64,000 bases of DNA from Rhytidiadelphus loreus (Eukaryota > Streptophyta > Bryopsida > Hypnales > Hylocomiaceae). Position numbers and translations under genes: made by a program. The notes under the pieces are model-generated. The model was given only the letters and a program-made list of their open reading frames with translations. It made no database searches and was not told where the DNA came from. The stretch spans positions 81,214,981-81,278,980 of the forward strand of contig OX344762.1 of the NCBI GenBank assembly GCA_947034895.1. Reading direction: 5' to 3'. Below, in pieces: positions 13,096-24,370 of this stretch (positions within the stretch are counted from its first letter, which is position 1; each line of letters starts with the position of its first letter).

Positions 13096-16000
13096 ATGGG
13101 TCTTCGCGCCACAAAACTAATCCTTTTCGAGTTCGGGCGTCCACTTCCTAGCCAAAGTGCCGTCTCCCTACCTAGCGTACTACACGAACTAACTTCACTG
13201 TTTCTGCACTTCAATGTATGGATTTGCATTCTCTACTCGTGTTTGATGCTAGGTTTTCCAATTCGGTTCATTGCTAAACTCCTACATCTGTACTGGCACA
13301 GGGAACTCGAGATGGACCGGCAAGGACCGAAACTGAGATCGCGGCGCCACATATCTGATGCGCCAGACCCAGGCTCTCAACCGCCTCCAAACGACAATGA
13401 CGAGCTAGAGGTATGTCCCCATTTTATTTCGTTTGAATCCATGCATTTTATTGGCCTATGCTGAGCAGTTCCTCACAGCCGAGGGAGGCCGTGTATTGGG
13501 CTGAAGCAACCTGCGGTAAGCTCACGATATCTGAGCGGCATAATTCCTTAATTTTGTTGTTGCGTAAGTTCAGCAATACCCGCCCTGCTTTGGACTGCCC
13601 TCTCGAGAATCCGAAGCACGGTTAAGCCTAGCACACGATTTCAGCTTTATGGTATCTCTCGAGATTATGCTGATTAGCGTCCTCATCTTATCACTTCGTA
13701 AGTTGCGCAAGAACCCCATTTCTAGGAACGCAGCCTCGAAATCTTGTGGAGGTCTGTGCATAGAAAAAGCGAGCTCAGGAGATCTCATCTCCCTCGATGC
13801 GCGGCTCACTTTAAGTGTCCTAGGCATGTGCCGTTTCTTTCCATTTCCTTGAGTTCCATTCCAGACATTAGCCACGCAATAGTTCTCCAAGTCCGACCTG
13901 TCGACGAACGCCCACACGACATTTTGAGAGAAGCCATGGTGAGCTCATTGTTCGCTGAGCATTGCCGTTCGGGCTTGTTCCATGGTTGTCCATTTTTTTT
14001 GGTGGGATCGTTAAGTCCCAGCTTCAAGATTTGGTGCTCGCCGTTGCCGCCGAGGATGGCCCTCTCGGGGCCGAGACGGGGTCGGAGGCCTCACTCCCCG
14101 AGCTCACCTTGTGGGCAGTGCCATGCCGGTCGGGCTCGTTCCGTGGTTGTCCATTTTTTTTGGTGGGATCGTTAAGTCCCAGCTTCAAGATTTGGTGCTC
14201 GCCGTTGCCGCCGAGGATGGCCCTCTCGGGGCCGAGACGGGGTCGGAGGCCTCACTCCCCGAGCTCACCTTGTGGGTAGTTCCTTGCCGTTCGGGCTCGT
14301 TCCATGGTTGTCCATTTTTTTTGGTGGGATCGTTAAGTCCCAGCTTCAAGATTTGGTGCTCGCCGTTGCCGCCGAGGATGGCCCTCTCGGGGCCGAGAGG
14401 GGGTCGGAGGCCTCACTCCCCGAGCTCACCTTGTGGGCAGTTCCTTGCCGGTCGGGCTCGTTCCATGGTTGTCCATTTTTTTTGGTGGGATCGTTAATTC
14501 CCAGCTTCAAGATCTGGTGCTCGCCGTTGCCGCCGAGGATGGCCCTCTCGGGGCCGAGAGGGGGTCGGAGGCCTCACTCCCCGAGCTCACCTTGTGGGCA
14601 GTGCCATGTCGGTCGGGCTCGTCCCATGGTTGTCCATTTCTTTTGGTGGGATCGCTGGGTCTCAGCTTGTAGATCTGGTGCTCGCCCTTGCCGCCGAGGA
14701 TGGCCCTCTCGGGGCCGAGAGGGGGTCGGAGGCCTCACTCCCCGAGCTCACCTTGTGGGCAGTGCCATGCCGGTCGGGCTCGTTCCGTGGTTGTCCATTT
14801 TTTTTGGTGGGATCGTTAAGTCCCAGCTTCAAGATTTGGTGCTCGCCGTTGCCGCCGAGGATGGCCCTCTCGGGGCCGAGACGGGGTCGGAGGCCTCACT
14901 CCCCGAGCTCACCTTGTGGGTAGTTCCTTGCCGGTCGGGCTCGTTCCATGGTTGTCCATTTTTTTTGGTGGGATCGTTAAGTCTCAGCTTCAAGATCTGG
15001 TGCTCGCCGTTGCCACCGAGGATGGCCCTCTCGGGGCCAAGAGGGGGTCGGAGGCCTCATTCCCCGAGCTCACCTTGTGGGCAGTGCCATGCCGGTCGGG
15101 CTCGTTCCATGGTTGTCCATTTTTTTTGGTGGGATCGCTGTGTCTGAGCTTGCAGATCTGGTGCTCGCCCATGCCGCCGAGGATGGCCCTCTCGGGGCCG
15201 AGAGGGGGTCGGAGGCCTCACTCCCCGAGCTCACCTTGTGGGCAGTGCCATGCCGGTCGGGCTTGTTCCATGGTTGTTCATTTTTTTTGGTGGGATCGTT
15301 AAGTCCCAGCTTCAAGATCTGATGCTCGCCGTTGCCGCCGAGGATGGCCCTCTCGGGGCCAAGAGGGGGTCGGAGGCCTCATTCCCCGAGCTCACCTTGT
15401 GGGCAGTGCCATGCCGGTCGGGCTCGTTCCATGGTTGTCCATTTTTTTTGGTGGGATCGTTAAGTCTCAGCTTCAAGATCTGGTGCTCGCCCATGCCGCC
15501 GAGGATGGCCCTCTCGGGGCCGAGAGGGGGTCGGAGGCCTCACTCCCCGAGCTCACCTTGTGGGCAGTTCCTTGCTGGTCGGGCTCATTCCATGGTTGTC
15601 CAATTTTTTTTGGTGGGATCGTTAATTCCTAGCTTCAAGATCTGGTGCTCGCCCTTGCCGCCGAGGATGGCCCTCTCGGGGCCAAGAGGGGGTCGGAGGC
15701 CTCACTCCCCGAGCTCACCTTGTGGGCAGTTCCTTGCCGGTCGGGCTCGTTCCATGGTTGTCCATTTTTTTTGGTGGGATCGCTGTGTCTGAGCTTGCAG
15801 ATTTGGTGCTCGCCGTTGCTGCCGAGGATGGCCCTCTCGGGGCCGAGAGGGGGTCGGAGGCACCCTCCCCCGAGCTCATTGTCCTATCTCAGCCTTGCCG
15901 AGCGGGCATTTTTGAGGTCCTCCATTTTCTACCGATTGATTTCGGTTCATCAGCTCGCAGATGCTGAGCTCCACCCCCCGCCGAAAAAGTCCCTCTCGGT

Positions 16001-19000
16001 ACCGAGAGGGGGTCGGGGGCTTCGCTTAGTGAGCTCACATAATGGTGTCTTGCCTGGATTGCCATGGAGGACCCTCTCGGTACCGAGAGGGGCTTTGAAC
16101 CTCGTGTTACTGTGCTGGGAAATTGGGGTTGGCTTTTTTTATTACTTCTTCAATGCTATTGGAAGTTGTTATAATATATCGTTGTGGATTTTATTGAGAG
16201 TGCCTGGCTTTGGGGGTCGACTATCTTTGGAAGTCTAGGTAGCCTAGGTAGGCCCTCTCGGTACCGAGAGGGGGTCTGAATTCTATGTGACTGAGCGCAT
16301 GGAGAGGGATTTCGCGGGTCCAGGATTTCTATTGGATGTTGTCGTGTTTAATTGTAATTTTTTATATTTGCATTTCTATTGTTTTGGCCTGTCATTGAGA
16401 TCTTGCTTGTGTTCCGTTCTATCTCTCTATGAGCTCAGTATTTTATGAAACAATAATTGAATTATTGATATTCTTGTGCAGATGAGTGATCGTGTTGCTG
16501 GTGAAGCGCACCGAGTAGAGGCTGCGCAAGCGGACCTACCTCGTCCAAAAGGGGTGGACATTGCCATGGCTGATGCTGCCTTAGCAGATGCCCCATTACC
16601 TGCGGCAGGCGATATTGAAGTTCCACCTACATCTCCAAGGCAGATGGTAGGCGACCTTGATGACCTCATTCGTGACCTGGATGATGGAGTTGGATTCCGG
16701 GATTGGGACAATACAGTATCACGACAATCATCCTGCTGCACATCGTTAGGGTCATGGGATTTAGAAATTACAGTGTCGCAGAATAGGGATGATTATTGCG
16801 ATGTTGACGATGCCGACTCCGGACCCATGTCAGATGATGACGTCCTCATATTCTGTTGCGGGATGTTTAGGTCCCCAACGGAGGCTTGTTTGTGTACCAC
16901 TTAGTAGATCATACTATAGTATGTCCACCTTAGGTGTCGTATATTGGACCTTCTCACTCTATTTTGATTTGATTAATTTACTCTTTGAAGTTTTATATTC
17001 TCATCGTCATTGCAGCTTTGGGACTTTACAATCTGTCATGTCAATTTGAATCTAACATCTCTACTTTAATTTCATCGTCAGGGACAGGGCCCAAGTTCTC
17101 AAAGTTCTTTAGACGTGGCTAATAAATCTATCCACCAAGATGTCATGGAGTTCCCCACGGAGGAAGATGATTCAGAGGAAGATCAAATACCAGGAGTTGG
17201 TCCAGGCTTCATGGAGGAGGACATTAGGCGTGTTCAAACATTCGATTCTGTCAATATCATCAACAGCTTGAAAATGACGTCTGACGGTAACTCGCGCATG
17301 AAGATTCCACTTTGCAGGTTGGTGCCAATGCCTATGGTGCGGCCCACCTTAACCTGCGATTTGACGCAGCTTGACAACCAATTCTCTAGAGGATACGACG
17401 AGGGTGCGCGAGTGTTTTATGTTTCCTTCTCTGACGAGAAGGGGAACACGGAGGTATTCAGTGAAAATAAGAAGGAGTGGGGTCCCATTTGGAACTCCGT
17501 GAATGACACATTCAACGCTCACTTAAAGTCGATTCCGTCATTGAAGCACCTTGTAGACTACAAGTTTTTTGTCTGCGACAGCAATCATAGGATAATTGCT
17601 TGGATGAATCATATCCAGAGGTTGCACAGCCTTGAACCCACATGGCATGTGAGTGTGGACTCTATAGTCTTGGACACAAGACAACGAATCGGTGTGGCTA
17701 TGCAAGCTATGCATGATATAAATATGTAAGTTGTTATACTCTTCATGTGTTCCATTCTTCGTTGAGTCGCTCCTAGGCAGACATTGGATGCATCACATTG
17801 TGCTTTTTTTACTTGCATTCGAGTCTAACATTCTTGTGCTACGACAGGCACACAGAGAACTCGCACGTGAAAACGAACCTTGTCCACACTCTATACCGTG
17901 TCCAGAAGTATGGCATCATGGAACTGGAGAAGTTCCAAGAGCTCTTAACAGAGGAAGAGGTGCAATCATGCAAGTCCTACACTCAGACGAGTTGGTATAC
18001 TATGCCACTGCATTTATTTAGTGGTTTTATATTCAAGGTAAGTCATATGTCATTCCTAATCATTTGTAATTTTGACTCTTTCACCGACTGAATATGACCT
18101 GACTCTAACCTTTGATGTGGTGGTTTAATTCATTCAGCAAGAAATTTCTGCTTCAGCGGATGCGGCGATACGCAAACTGAAAGAGGAAAACCCAGATGTT
18201 CAGGTGTCTAGAGAGGCAATCGCAGCCACGATGAGGTCGGCTATAAAGGACTCCACGGATAGGCATTACAAGAAACTCTCTAAGATAGTGGTCGTCGCCA
18301 ATCCTGCACTTACTCCAGAATGGCTTAAGGAGGTATGAGATCATCCATGTGTTAGTCATTGGTCTTGTCTATGATGTATTATATCTCGCTGTTTTGTTGA
18401 TGTTTGATCTCATGCAGATTGAGAGGCATTGGAGTCATAACGATGTACCTGAGTTGACGCTTGAGAAGCTGCAACTTATTGCAACTGTTGCAGTAGAGCC
18501 TCGACATAAGGTAAAGTGGCTCAAATGGATGAACGCCAGTACCCACACGAGGGAAGCTCGGCGATTTCCTCCTCGCCCGGTGAATGAGGAGAAATTGTCC
18601 ATGTTTCTGGCAAAGGCTTGTTATTATGTAGGGGTATGCTCTCTTACCTCGTCATGAGTATAGTGCTACACATTTAATTCTGCCTCATATAATATACAAT
18701 ATCTTACAATTCATCAAATTATGCAGCTGGAGGAGGCAGCTGTGGAGATGTTTGAGAACATCACCCACAATGATAGCCTCCCCATCAACATGACTGTTCC
18801 AGGGGAGCCCCAATCACTTCTGGAGTACATAGAAACATGGCGGATCAAGCTTTGGGATCAAGCTTACACGGGAGTCTTCAAGGGATCGGATGCTTTCAAG
18901 AAGTCGGACTCCTTCGCTTTGTATAGGGGAACCAACCTTACAGTGAAGAGGTTGATTTATAGGTACAGTTCTGCATTCCTTAATACTTAGTGTTTATACC

Positions 19001-21331
19001 ATTCATGGATCACGACCACAACCAGATGATTCTGGTGTGGTGACAGAATTGTGTGATCAATTTCAAACTACCATGTGAAATTTGAAAATATCTTATTTGA
19101 CTGACTTAAGGAAATTCTGTGGCCCCACCTCTGGCGTGCACAGGTACTTCAAGTTCGAGTTGTACGGGAAGAAGGCCATCAAGAAGGACGACTTACCCCC
19201 CTTTCTTACTACCTGGCTAGAGCGGTCGTCACCCGATTGTATGTTCTCCACCACACAGATGCTGAAGTGGACCAGTCCACATTTGCAGACTTATCCTTGG
19301 TATTTGGAGTGTAACTTTGGCGTTACACCTCCCGAGGAGGAGGCCCTATTTCAGACACTCAAGGATTCTGTGGTCACTGATGCGGAGTTCGACGAGTTCG
19401 CGGGACTGGATGCGGAGGCCAGGGCTAAGGCCATCAAGAAACGGAAGGTCTCAGATAAGAAGAAGGTGGAAAAACTGGAGGAGGCAAAGCGGAAAACAGA
19501 GGAGAACCAGAAGCGGGGTGAGGAGAAGAAAAAAAAGCAGCTACTTGAGAAGGAGCAAGAGAAAGAGAAGAAGAAGCAACGGCGGTCAAAGGATGACACG
19601 CCTTTGTCCGAACCAGCTACAAGTGCAGCGGATGCAAACCTTTCATCATCTGGCTTCTCACTCACTCAGGAACGCTTGGGGCAAGGCAAGACCCCGTCTG
19701 CTAAGATTGTGATACCTGCACCCGGCATCGACGAGTGCGTTCTCAACGTTGGCTTGAAGAATCTTGACATGGAATCATCAGCTTTCAAAGATGTTGAAGC
19801 CTTCTTAGCCATGGTAATTCTTTTACATCCTTATTCTTTTTTATTGCATTCCTAAATTAAATTATAGAATCTGAGTAAATCATAATGATCTCTACATTTA
19901 CTTGGAACCACTTCCACCGTCTATGTAACTCTGAAAACTAGTTATGCATTGACAATGTCTTACATTCTTTGCTTCATGCAGCATTCCAGTGACAAGACAC
20001 GCTCCATTGATGGAATCAGTGGATCCGATCCAGGTGTAGACTTCATGATAGTTGATATGCCTGAAGGACTCCCCGTTCCCACTATCTCGACAGCACCTGC
20101 TCTTGTTCCAAAGTGGAACGAGTTCAAGACCGACTTCTTGTTCCCTGTGTTTGATTTCGCCCAGGAATTCCTTCATGACGCTGGGGCACTTATCTTGATT
20201 TATCCAGTGTCCTCTCCATTGCACCGAAGTCACATTCTAGGATGCTGTCAATCTTACAAGTTCCGCATTCTAGAGACGTATCTCGGCTCCAATCATCTCC
20301 ACCTGACATCAGCGGCAGATCATAAGAAAACGGTAGATTTCCCTAACTTCAATTGCATTGTATTGTAAGAGATTTTTATTCCATTCTACGATATTAAAAT
20401 CGTTGGTTCTGCAGACTCAGCAGTTCTCGATCTTGTTACTCGTGCGAAATGGTGGGCCGAAGACACTTCAGGACTTCCCGTTCCAGCTTGTTCCGTCTCA
20501 GGCCAATTTGGGTGTTAACCTGGCTAAGGACGACATCCTTCGAAACCTTGTTTTCAATGAAGATGTGACGATGAATGGGGACGTGCCATGGCGTGGTCCT
20601 CGGGAAAAGGGGTGTGAGTTCATGCAGATGTTCATTGAAGCATGTACAGTACTAGGGGACATAGTTGTTGATTGCACAACGGCGACTGGTATGGTTCTTA
20701 CAATCACTCATATTCACTATGCTTCATTTTACAAATACCCTTCGATTGTGAACTCAATTTTAGGGTTTTCTGTATGTCAGGATCCACCATCCATGCTTGC
20801 CGTGCAACGCGTCGTCATATTCTTGCATTTGAGGAACATAAGGACATCTATGATGCCCTTATTGCTCTGGTACTTCGACCAACTGTGGTTCCTGAGGCGA
20901 TGTCAGCCGTCTCCGCGCTTGACCTTGGCGACGAAGAGGACGAGGACGTTGTAGTCCAGAAGGTCAAGACAACACTTCGATTCAGTAAGTAAGTCACCCC
21001 TAATACCTCATTTTAGGCATATTGCTTCACCTTGACCTCACAATATTCTAACATGTGGTTCACTAATTTGTGTAGGCAAAGCCAAGAAGTGACATCCTCC
21101 AAGCCAGTCCCTTTTTTTGCGAATCCACGTTTTTTCCCAAGCCCCCCAAAATCGTTTCAGCTACCTCCGTATGCGGAGGCTCTTTCTCGGAATTATGTTG
21201 CACAAAACCCTCGAGCTGCTTCTAGGGGCCGATTCGTGAGTCCTCGCGTTCTGGAGTTTGTAGATGAGGAGGCAGTACAATCAGATGTGGATACATCTGA
21301 TAGTGAGGGTAGTTCCATGTCTGCACTTTAG
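13096..21331 (+). CDS. ParB/Srx-like plus DNA amino-methyltransferase-like protein, MULE cargo gene
   Basis: Likely exons: 13096-13410 (start at 13096 or, more likely, ATG 13312), 16482-about 16841, 17082-17725, 17848-18037, 18138-18332, 18418-18633, 18727-18962, 19144-19813, 19982-20332, 20415-20688, 20781-20988 and 21076-21331 (TAG). Junctions from 17082 onward keep frame with GT-AG borders; the 16.84/17.08 junction is uncertain. Exon 3 resembles a ParB/Srx fold: KIPLCRLVPMPMVRP, then FFVCDSNHRIIAW (compare D-G-x-H-R). A charged KKR-rich coiled coil is encoded at 19380-19600. Exons at 19982-20988 resemble circularly permuted N4/N6 DNA methyltransferases: VDMPEG where DPPY is expected, FDFAQEFLHDAGALILIYP, then EKGCEFMQMFIEAC, GDIVVDCTTATGGSTI and RRHILAFEEHKDIYDALI. 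Both catalytic motifs are altered. The C-terminus is acidic. The family calls are mine from motif reading. Confidence 0.6.
13570..13940 (-). other. Uncharacterised antisense ORF
   Basis: A minus-strand frame open from about 13940 to a stop at 13570. Its residues look protein-like (FVDRSDLENYC, KRHMPRTLKVSRASREMRSP, FLEMGFLRNLRSDKMRTLI) and are not low-complexity. It lies antisense to the putative first intron of the cargo gene and has no clear start codon, so it could be an exon of another element gene or a remnant. I do not recognise a domain. Confidence 0.3.
13965..15885. repeat. 161-bp GC-rich tandem array, about 12 units
   Basis: The marker GGTTGTCCATTTTTTTTGG recurs every 161 bases (13984, 14145, 14306 and so on to about 15753). 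Units are more than 90% alike by eye and differ by substitutions such as GTTAAGTCCC versus GCTGTGTCTG. Each has a near-palindrome, CCCTCTCGG-GG-CCGAGAGGG. Because 161 is not a multiple of three and the unit lacks stops in several frames, long overlapping frames appear on both strands; they are artefacts. The array lies in the presumed first intron of the cargo gene. Confidence 0.85.
15991..16272. repeat. Three perfect 20-bp palindromes after the array
   Basis: CCCTCTCGGTACCGAGAGGG occurs exactly at 15991-16010, 16072-16091 and 16253-16272. It is the array's palindrome with the centre changed from GG to TA, so it is now perfectly self-complementary. Sequence between the copies is far more diverged than in the array, so the 20-mer itself has been kept. 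Confidence 0.8.
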
Positions 21332-23400
21332 CTATCAAACTCTTTCTGGATAGGCTATTGAACACCGAACTTTGTTGGATTTCATATATTACTCTTTCTT
21401 GGTGCTCTCAAGTGCTTAATTGTTTTTACTTTGTACATTGCGAATTCGCGGGTTAGTCCATATCTTGCCACTTTTTTTTTGGCTCTCCAATGGAATGATA
21501 GTTTTTAATGCGTCTAACTTTCCAGGGAGATGATTTGTTTTCAAACATAAGCTAGATTCTTTATTCTTTGTGTTTGATGTGAATTTCCAAAAGAACATTA
21601 AGCATGATAGTAGGTTGTCTCAATTCCCTTTAGGTACTGGTTTTTCTCTTTCAAATCGCTTCCTTTCAATGGACACCCAAAAAATGATAAAGAGATAATC
21701 ATTATTTCAGTTGTTGGTCGAAATTGTATAGCATAGACTTGTTAATAGGTATGGTCTTCTTGGAAAACATAAAGGATTATTTTATTACATATGAATGTGT
21801 GCTTTGGGATGAACTAGTTTTTTATAATTGTAATGGATTTGTAAATATCTTGTTCATAGTGTGTATATGTCTATTCAAGAAACTAACAATGTTGTTTTGC
21901 AATGTCATAGCAATTGTGCAGAAGCTTAGGCATGTCTACCCCATATTCTACCCTCTAGACATGGTGGCATTCATGCAAATACATGAATGTGCTAATATAA
22001 TTCAGGGCTTTTGTGGCTATCTGGTTTAGGTAATTTGTTTCAGGGCATCTTGGTCTACTTTTGAGTTCCAGAGTATTGCCACTTCAAGCCGTCTTATAGA
22101 TTATGCGGATGATATAGGCCATGTTGGGATTGAACCCAAATCATTTCAAGCACTACTTTAGCCATACATGAAGGTATAAAGTATTTGAAAGTAGTTTTTG
22201 TGTCTACGTTGTGGCTTATCAATTTCTTGTTTTGAAGCCCGTGTACCCAAAGGGGATGAAGGTACTGTCGTTGTTTTCAGCAATTGCAGAAACTGAAGTA
22301 CCTCTTCAGATGATCGGGACCAATCTGAACGGAGTGGTGAGCGTGGAAATAGAAGTACCATGGTGATAGTCACTTCCACTGAGATTTCGTCATGGCTAGA
22401 GAAAATTACCAATGCTACCTGATATGTCTATGGAAGCTTACATACTCCTTGTTTGTGACTCTCAATGTTCGTTTCATCGGGTTCATTACGCGCAAAGCTA
22501 TTATATTTAAGAGGCCTAGGTGTACATAGCATATTTCTCCTGAAAGCAGCTTACGTTCATGTAGAGTTGTGCTTGGCTTCAGTATTTGGTAACCAATAAA
22601 ATAATCGTTAAAAAAAACAATTTCTCTATATATACAATGGCTTCTCCCATTTCTATTTTGAAGACCAAATATGTAAAGGTAATCAAAGTACTGTCTTCGT
22701 TTTCAAGGATAGAAGGAGCTGAAGTACTTTGTCAAAAGGTTGGGAAGTAAAGCACGGAGGTCATAGAGGGAGCCTGGCATTATCTGCAGACATGGTGGGC
22801 ATTAACGAATCATAAAGGCTATCTTGAACTGGACTATCAAGATATGAGATAACTTAGAAGAGATGTCCTGAGCAATCTTGTATCAAAGTATTGTGACTTA
22901 GGTTTAATTGTTGGTGGGAGTCCATGTAACAACTTCACCAACTACAACCATCACACACGCATACGACTTGATGGTGAGCATTCTACTAATTTTTTTGAGT
23001 TCTTACCTACCGTTGCAACTGCCTATGACCACATTTGGACTGGTGACAATGCATGAACACACCATGCCAAGTAGATTGAAGTAATTGAATAATTGTATCC
23101 TTTCACTATTATCAGCAATAAAATTCGAATACATTTTTGATATTGAGTTCAAATATTTCTTTGCCAAATTTGAGATCCTGATGTCTCATAACTCCTCGGC
23201 ATAGTCAGTAGACAATGCACACCTCATTGTTAGTGTGCACAGTAGTCTGAAGATTGCTAAAATAGCTCATTAGCATGTACCGTGTATGAATAGATAGCAC
23301 CATTGAATGTTTAGCCTCAAAGTACTCCGCACTTTGAATATTGTTTATGACATGGCAGAAGCTGAAAGTGCTTTAAAGATCCAACGCAAGGGCCAAGGGT
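21332..23400. other. Inner right part of the MULE, no gene seen
   Basis: AT-rich DNA downstream of the cargo gene's TAG. There is no clear polyadenylation signal, only short frames, and no recognised domain. The frame at 21724-22029 is Phe/Ile/Val-rich and looks like a composition effect. Confidence 0.45.
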
Positions 23401-23459
23401 TTCTTCTCTTATAATGTTCAATGGTTTAAATGTGGTGCTGCGGCAATTAATACATCGTA

Positions 23460-23850
23460 AATTGATTTTCATCCAATATTTTCATCCAGTGATTTCATCG
23501 ACTCTTTTCATCCATTATTTTCATCCACTATCTCCATCCACTATTTTCATCCACTATTTTCATCCATTATTTTCGTCCAAACTTTTCATCCAAACTTTTT
23601 CATCCAAACTTTTCATCCAATTTACTCTCCCTATTTTTTCATCCAATTTTTTCATCCAATATACTCTCCCTATTTTTTCATCCAATTTTTTCATCCAATT
23701 ACTTCTTCCAATTTTTCATCCAATTTTTCCTAAATTGTCATCCAATATTTTTTACTTTTTTGGCTAGTTTATTTTTCTAAATCAGAAAATCCCCGCTCCT
23801 TGCTCACCAATCCACGCTCCACGCTCTACGCTCACATGCTAGCTCCCTTG
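23460..23850 (-). repeat. Right terminal and subterminal repeats of the MULE
   Basis: TTTCATCCA and close variants occur about twenty times between 23465 and 23740, followed by a GC-rich end of CGCTC-type words (23795-23850). On the minus strand this mirrors the left end in both order and content. Confidence 0.7.
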
Positions 23851-23860
23851 TATAATGAGC
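23851..23860. repeat. Right target-site duplication of the MULE
   Basis: TATAATGAGC, identical to 4678-4687. Confidence 0.75.
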
Positions 23861-24262
23861 TAGATACTAGAGAACTTGCAAGGTGAGGGGATGTAAGAAC
23901 CGCATGGTTCTATTTTGGAATTGTCTTGTTACTTTGATTCAAATACTTGTTGTGATATGGTGGTTGTTGAGTAGTACAAAAGGTTCAAGGGAAGCAATTC
24001 TCTAAGAGGAAAGAAAGTGCTACAACAAAAAAGACAAGCTTCCAACAAAATCACAAGGTAAGCTTTTCTGCCTTCTTCAATTGCCATTATGTGAGCATCC
24101 AACGGTGTCCTTGACCTTCAACTGCAAGCACTATTTGTCAACTAGCATCCAAGTCAAAGACATTAGTGATCATTGTACATTTGGTGAAGCTCATTTGACT
24201 TGTTATGTTCTAGGAATGTGGTTTGCAAAGCTTTAAAAAAAATGGGGACTCGATACTCTAAA

Positions 24263-24370
24263 CGAGTAGTGCTAATACAACAAATAAAAAATATTAGTTT
24301 TTTTTTTAAATTGGAGAATATTTTTATATTTATTAGATTTTTATATTTGTTGTATTTGCACTACTAGTTC
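24263..24370. repeat. Small foldback, MITE-like
   Basis: GAGTAGTGCTAATACAACAA on the left pairs with TTGTTGTATTTGCACTACTA on the right, giving imperfect arms of about 24 bases around an AT-rich loop. Confidence 0.5.

Larger units (their letters stand above)
4688..23850. mobile_element. Large Mutator-like transposon (about 19.2 kb) with cargo gene
   Basis: The left end (4688-4750) has GGGGAATGCTGGGAAGCGAG, then CGTGGAGC and GGAGCGGGGATTGGTGAGC. The right end, read on the minus strand from 23850, has GGGAGCTAGCATGTGAGCG, then GCGTGGAGCGTGGATTGGTG and AGGAGCGGGGATT. These are imperfect inverted repeats, followed inward by inverted TGGATGAAA-rich arrays on both sides. A 10-bp duplication flanks the whole. 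Inside are a leftward MULE-type transposase with a SWIM finger and a rightward multi-exon gene with a methyltransferase-like domain. Ends, duplication and transposase agree on one element. The transposase appears broken, so the copy is probably not autonomous now. The exact end positions could shift by a few bases. Confidence 0.75.

Noticed and set aside
13744..15792. Long overlapping frames of 100-290 codons on both strands
   Set aside because: They are products of a stop-poor 161-bp tandem unit whose length is not a multiple of three; the same peptide recurs in shifted frames.
19351..19712. Arg-rich plus frame and Ser/Phe-rich minus frame
   Set aside because: Shadows of the KKR-rich coiled-coil exon of the cargo gene.
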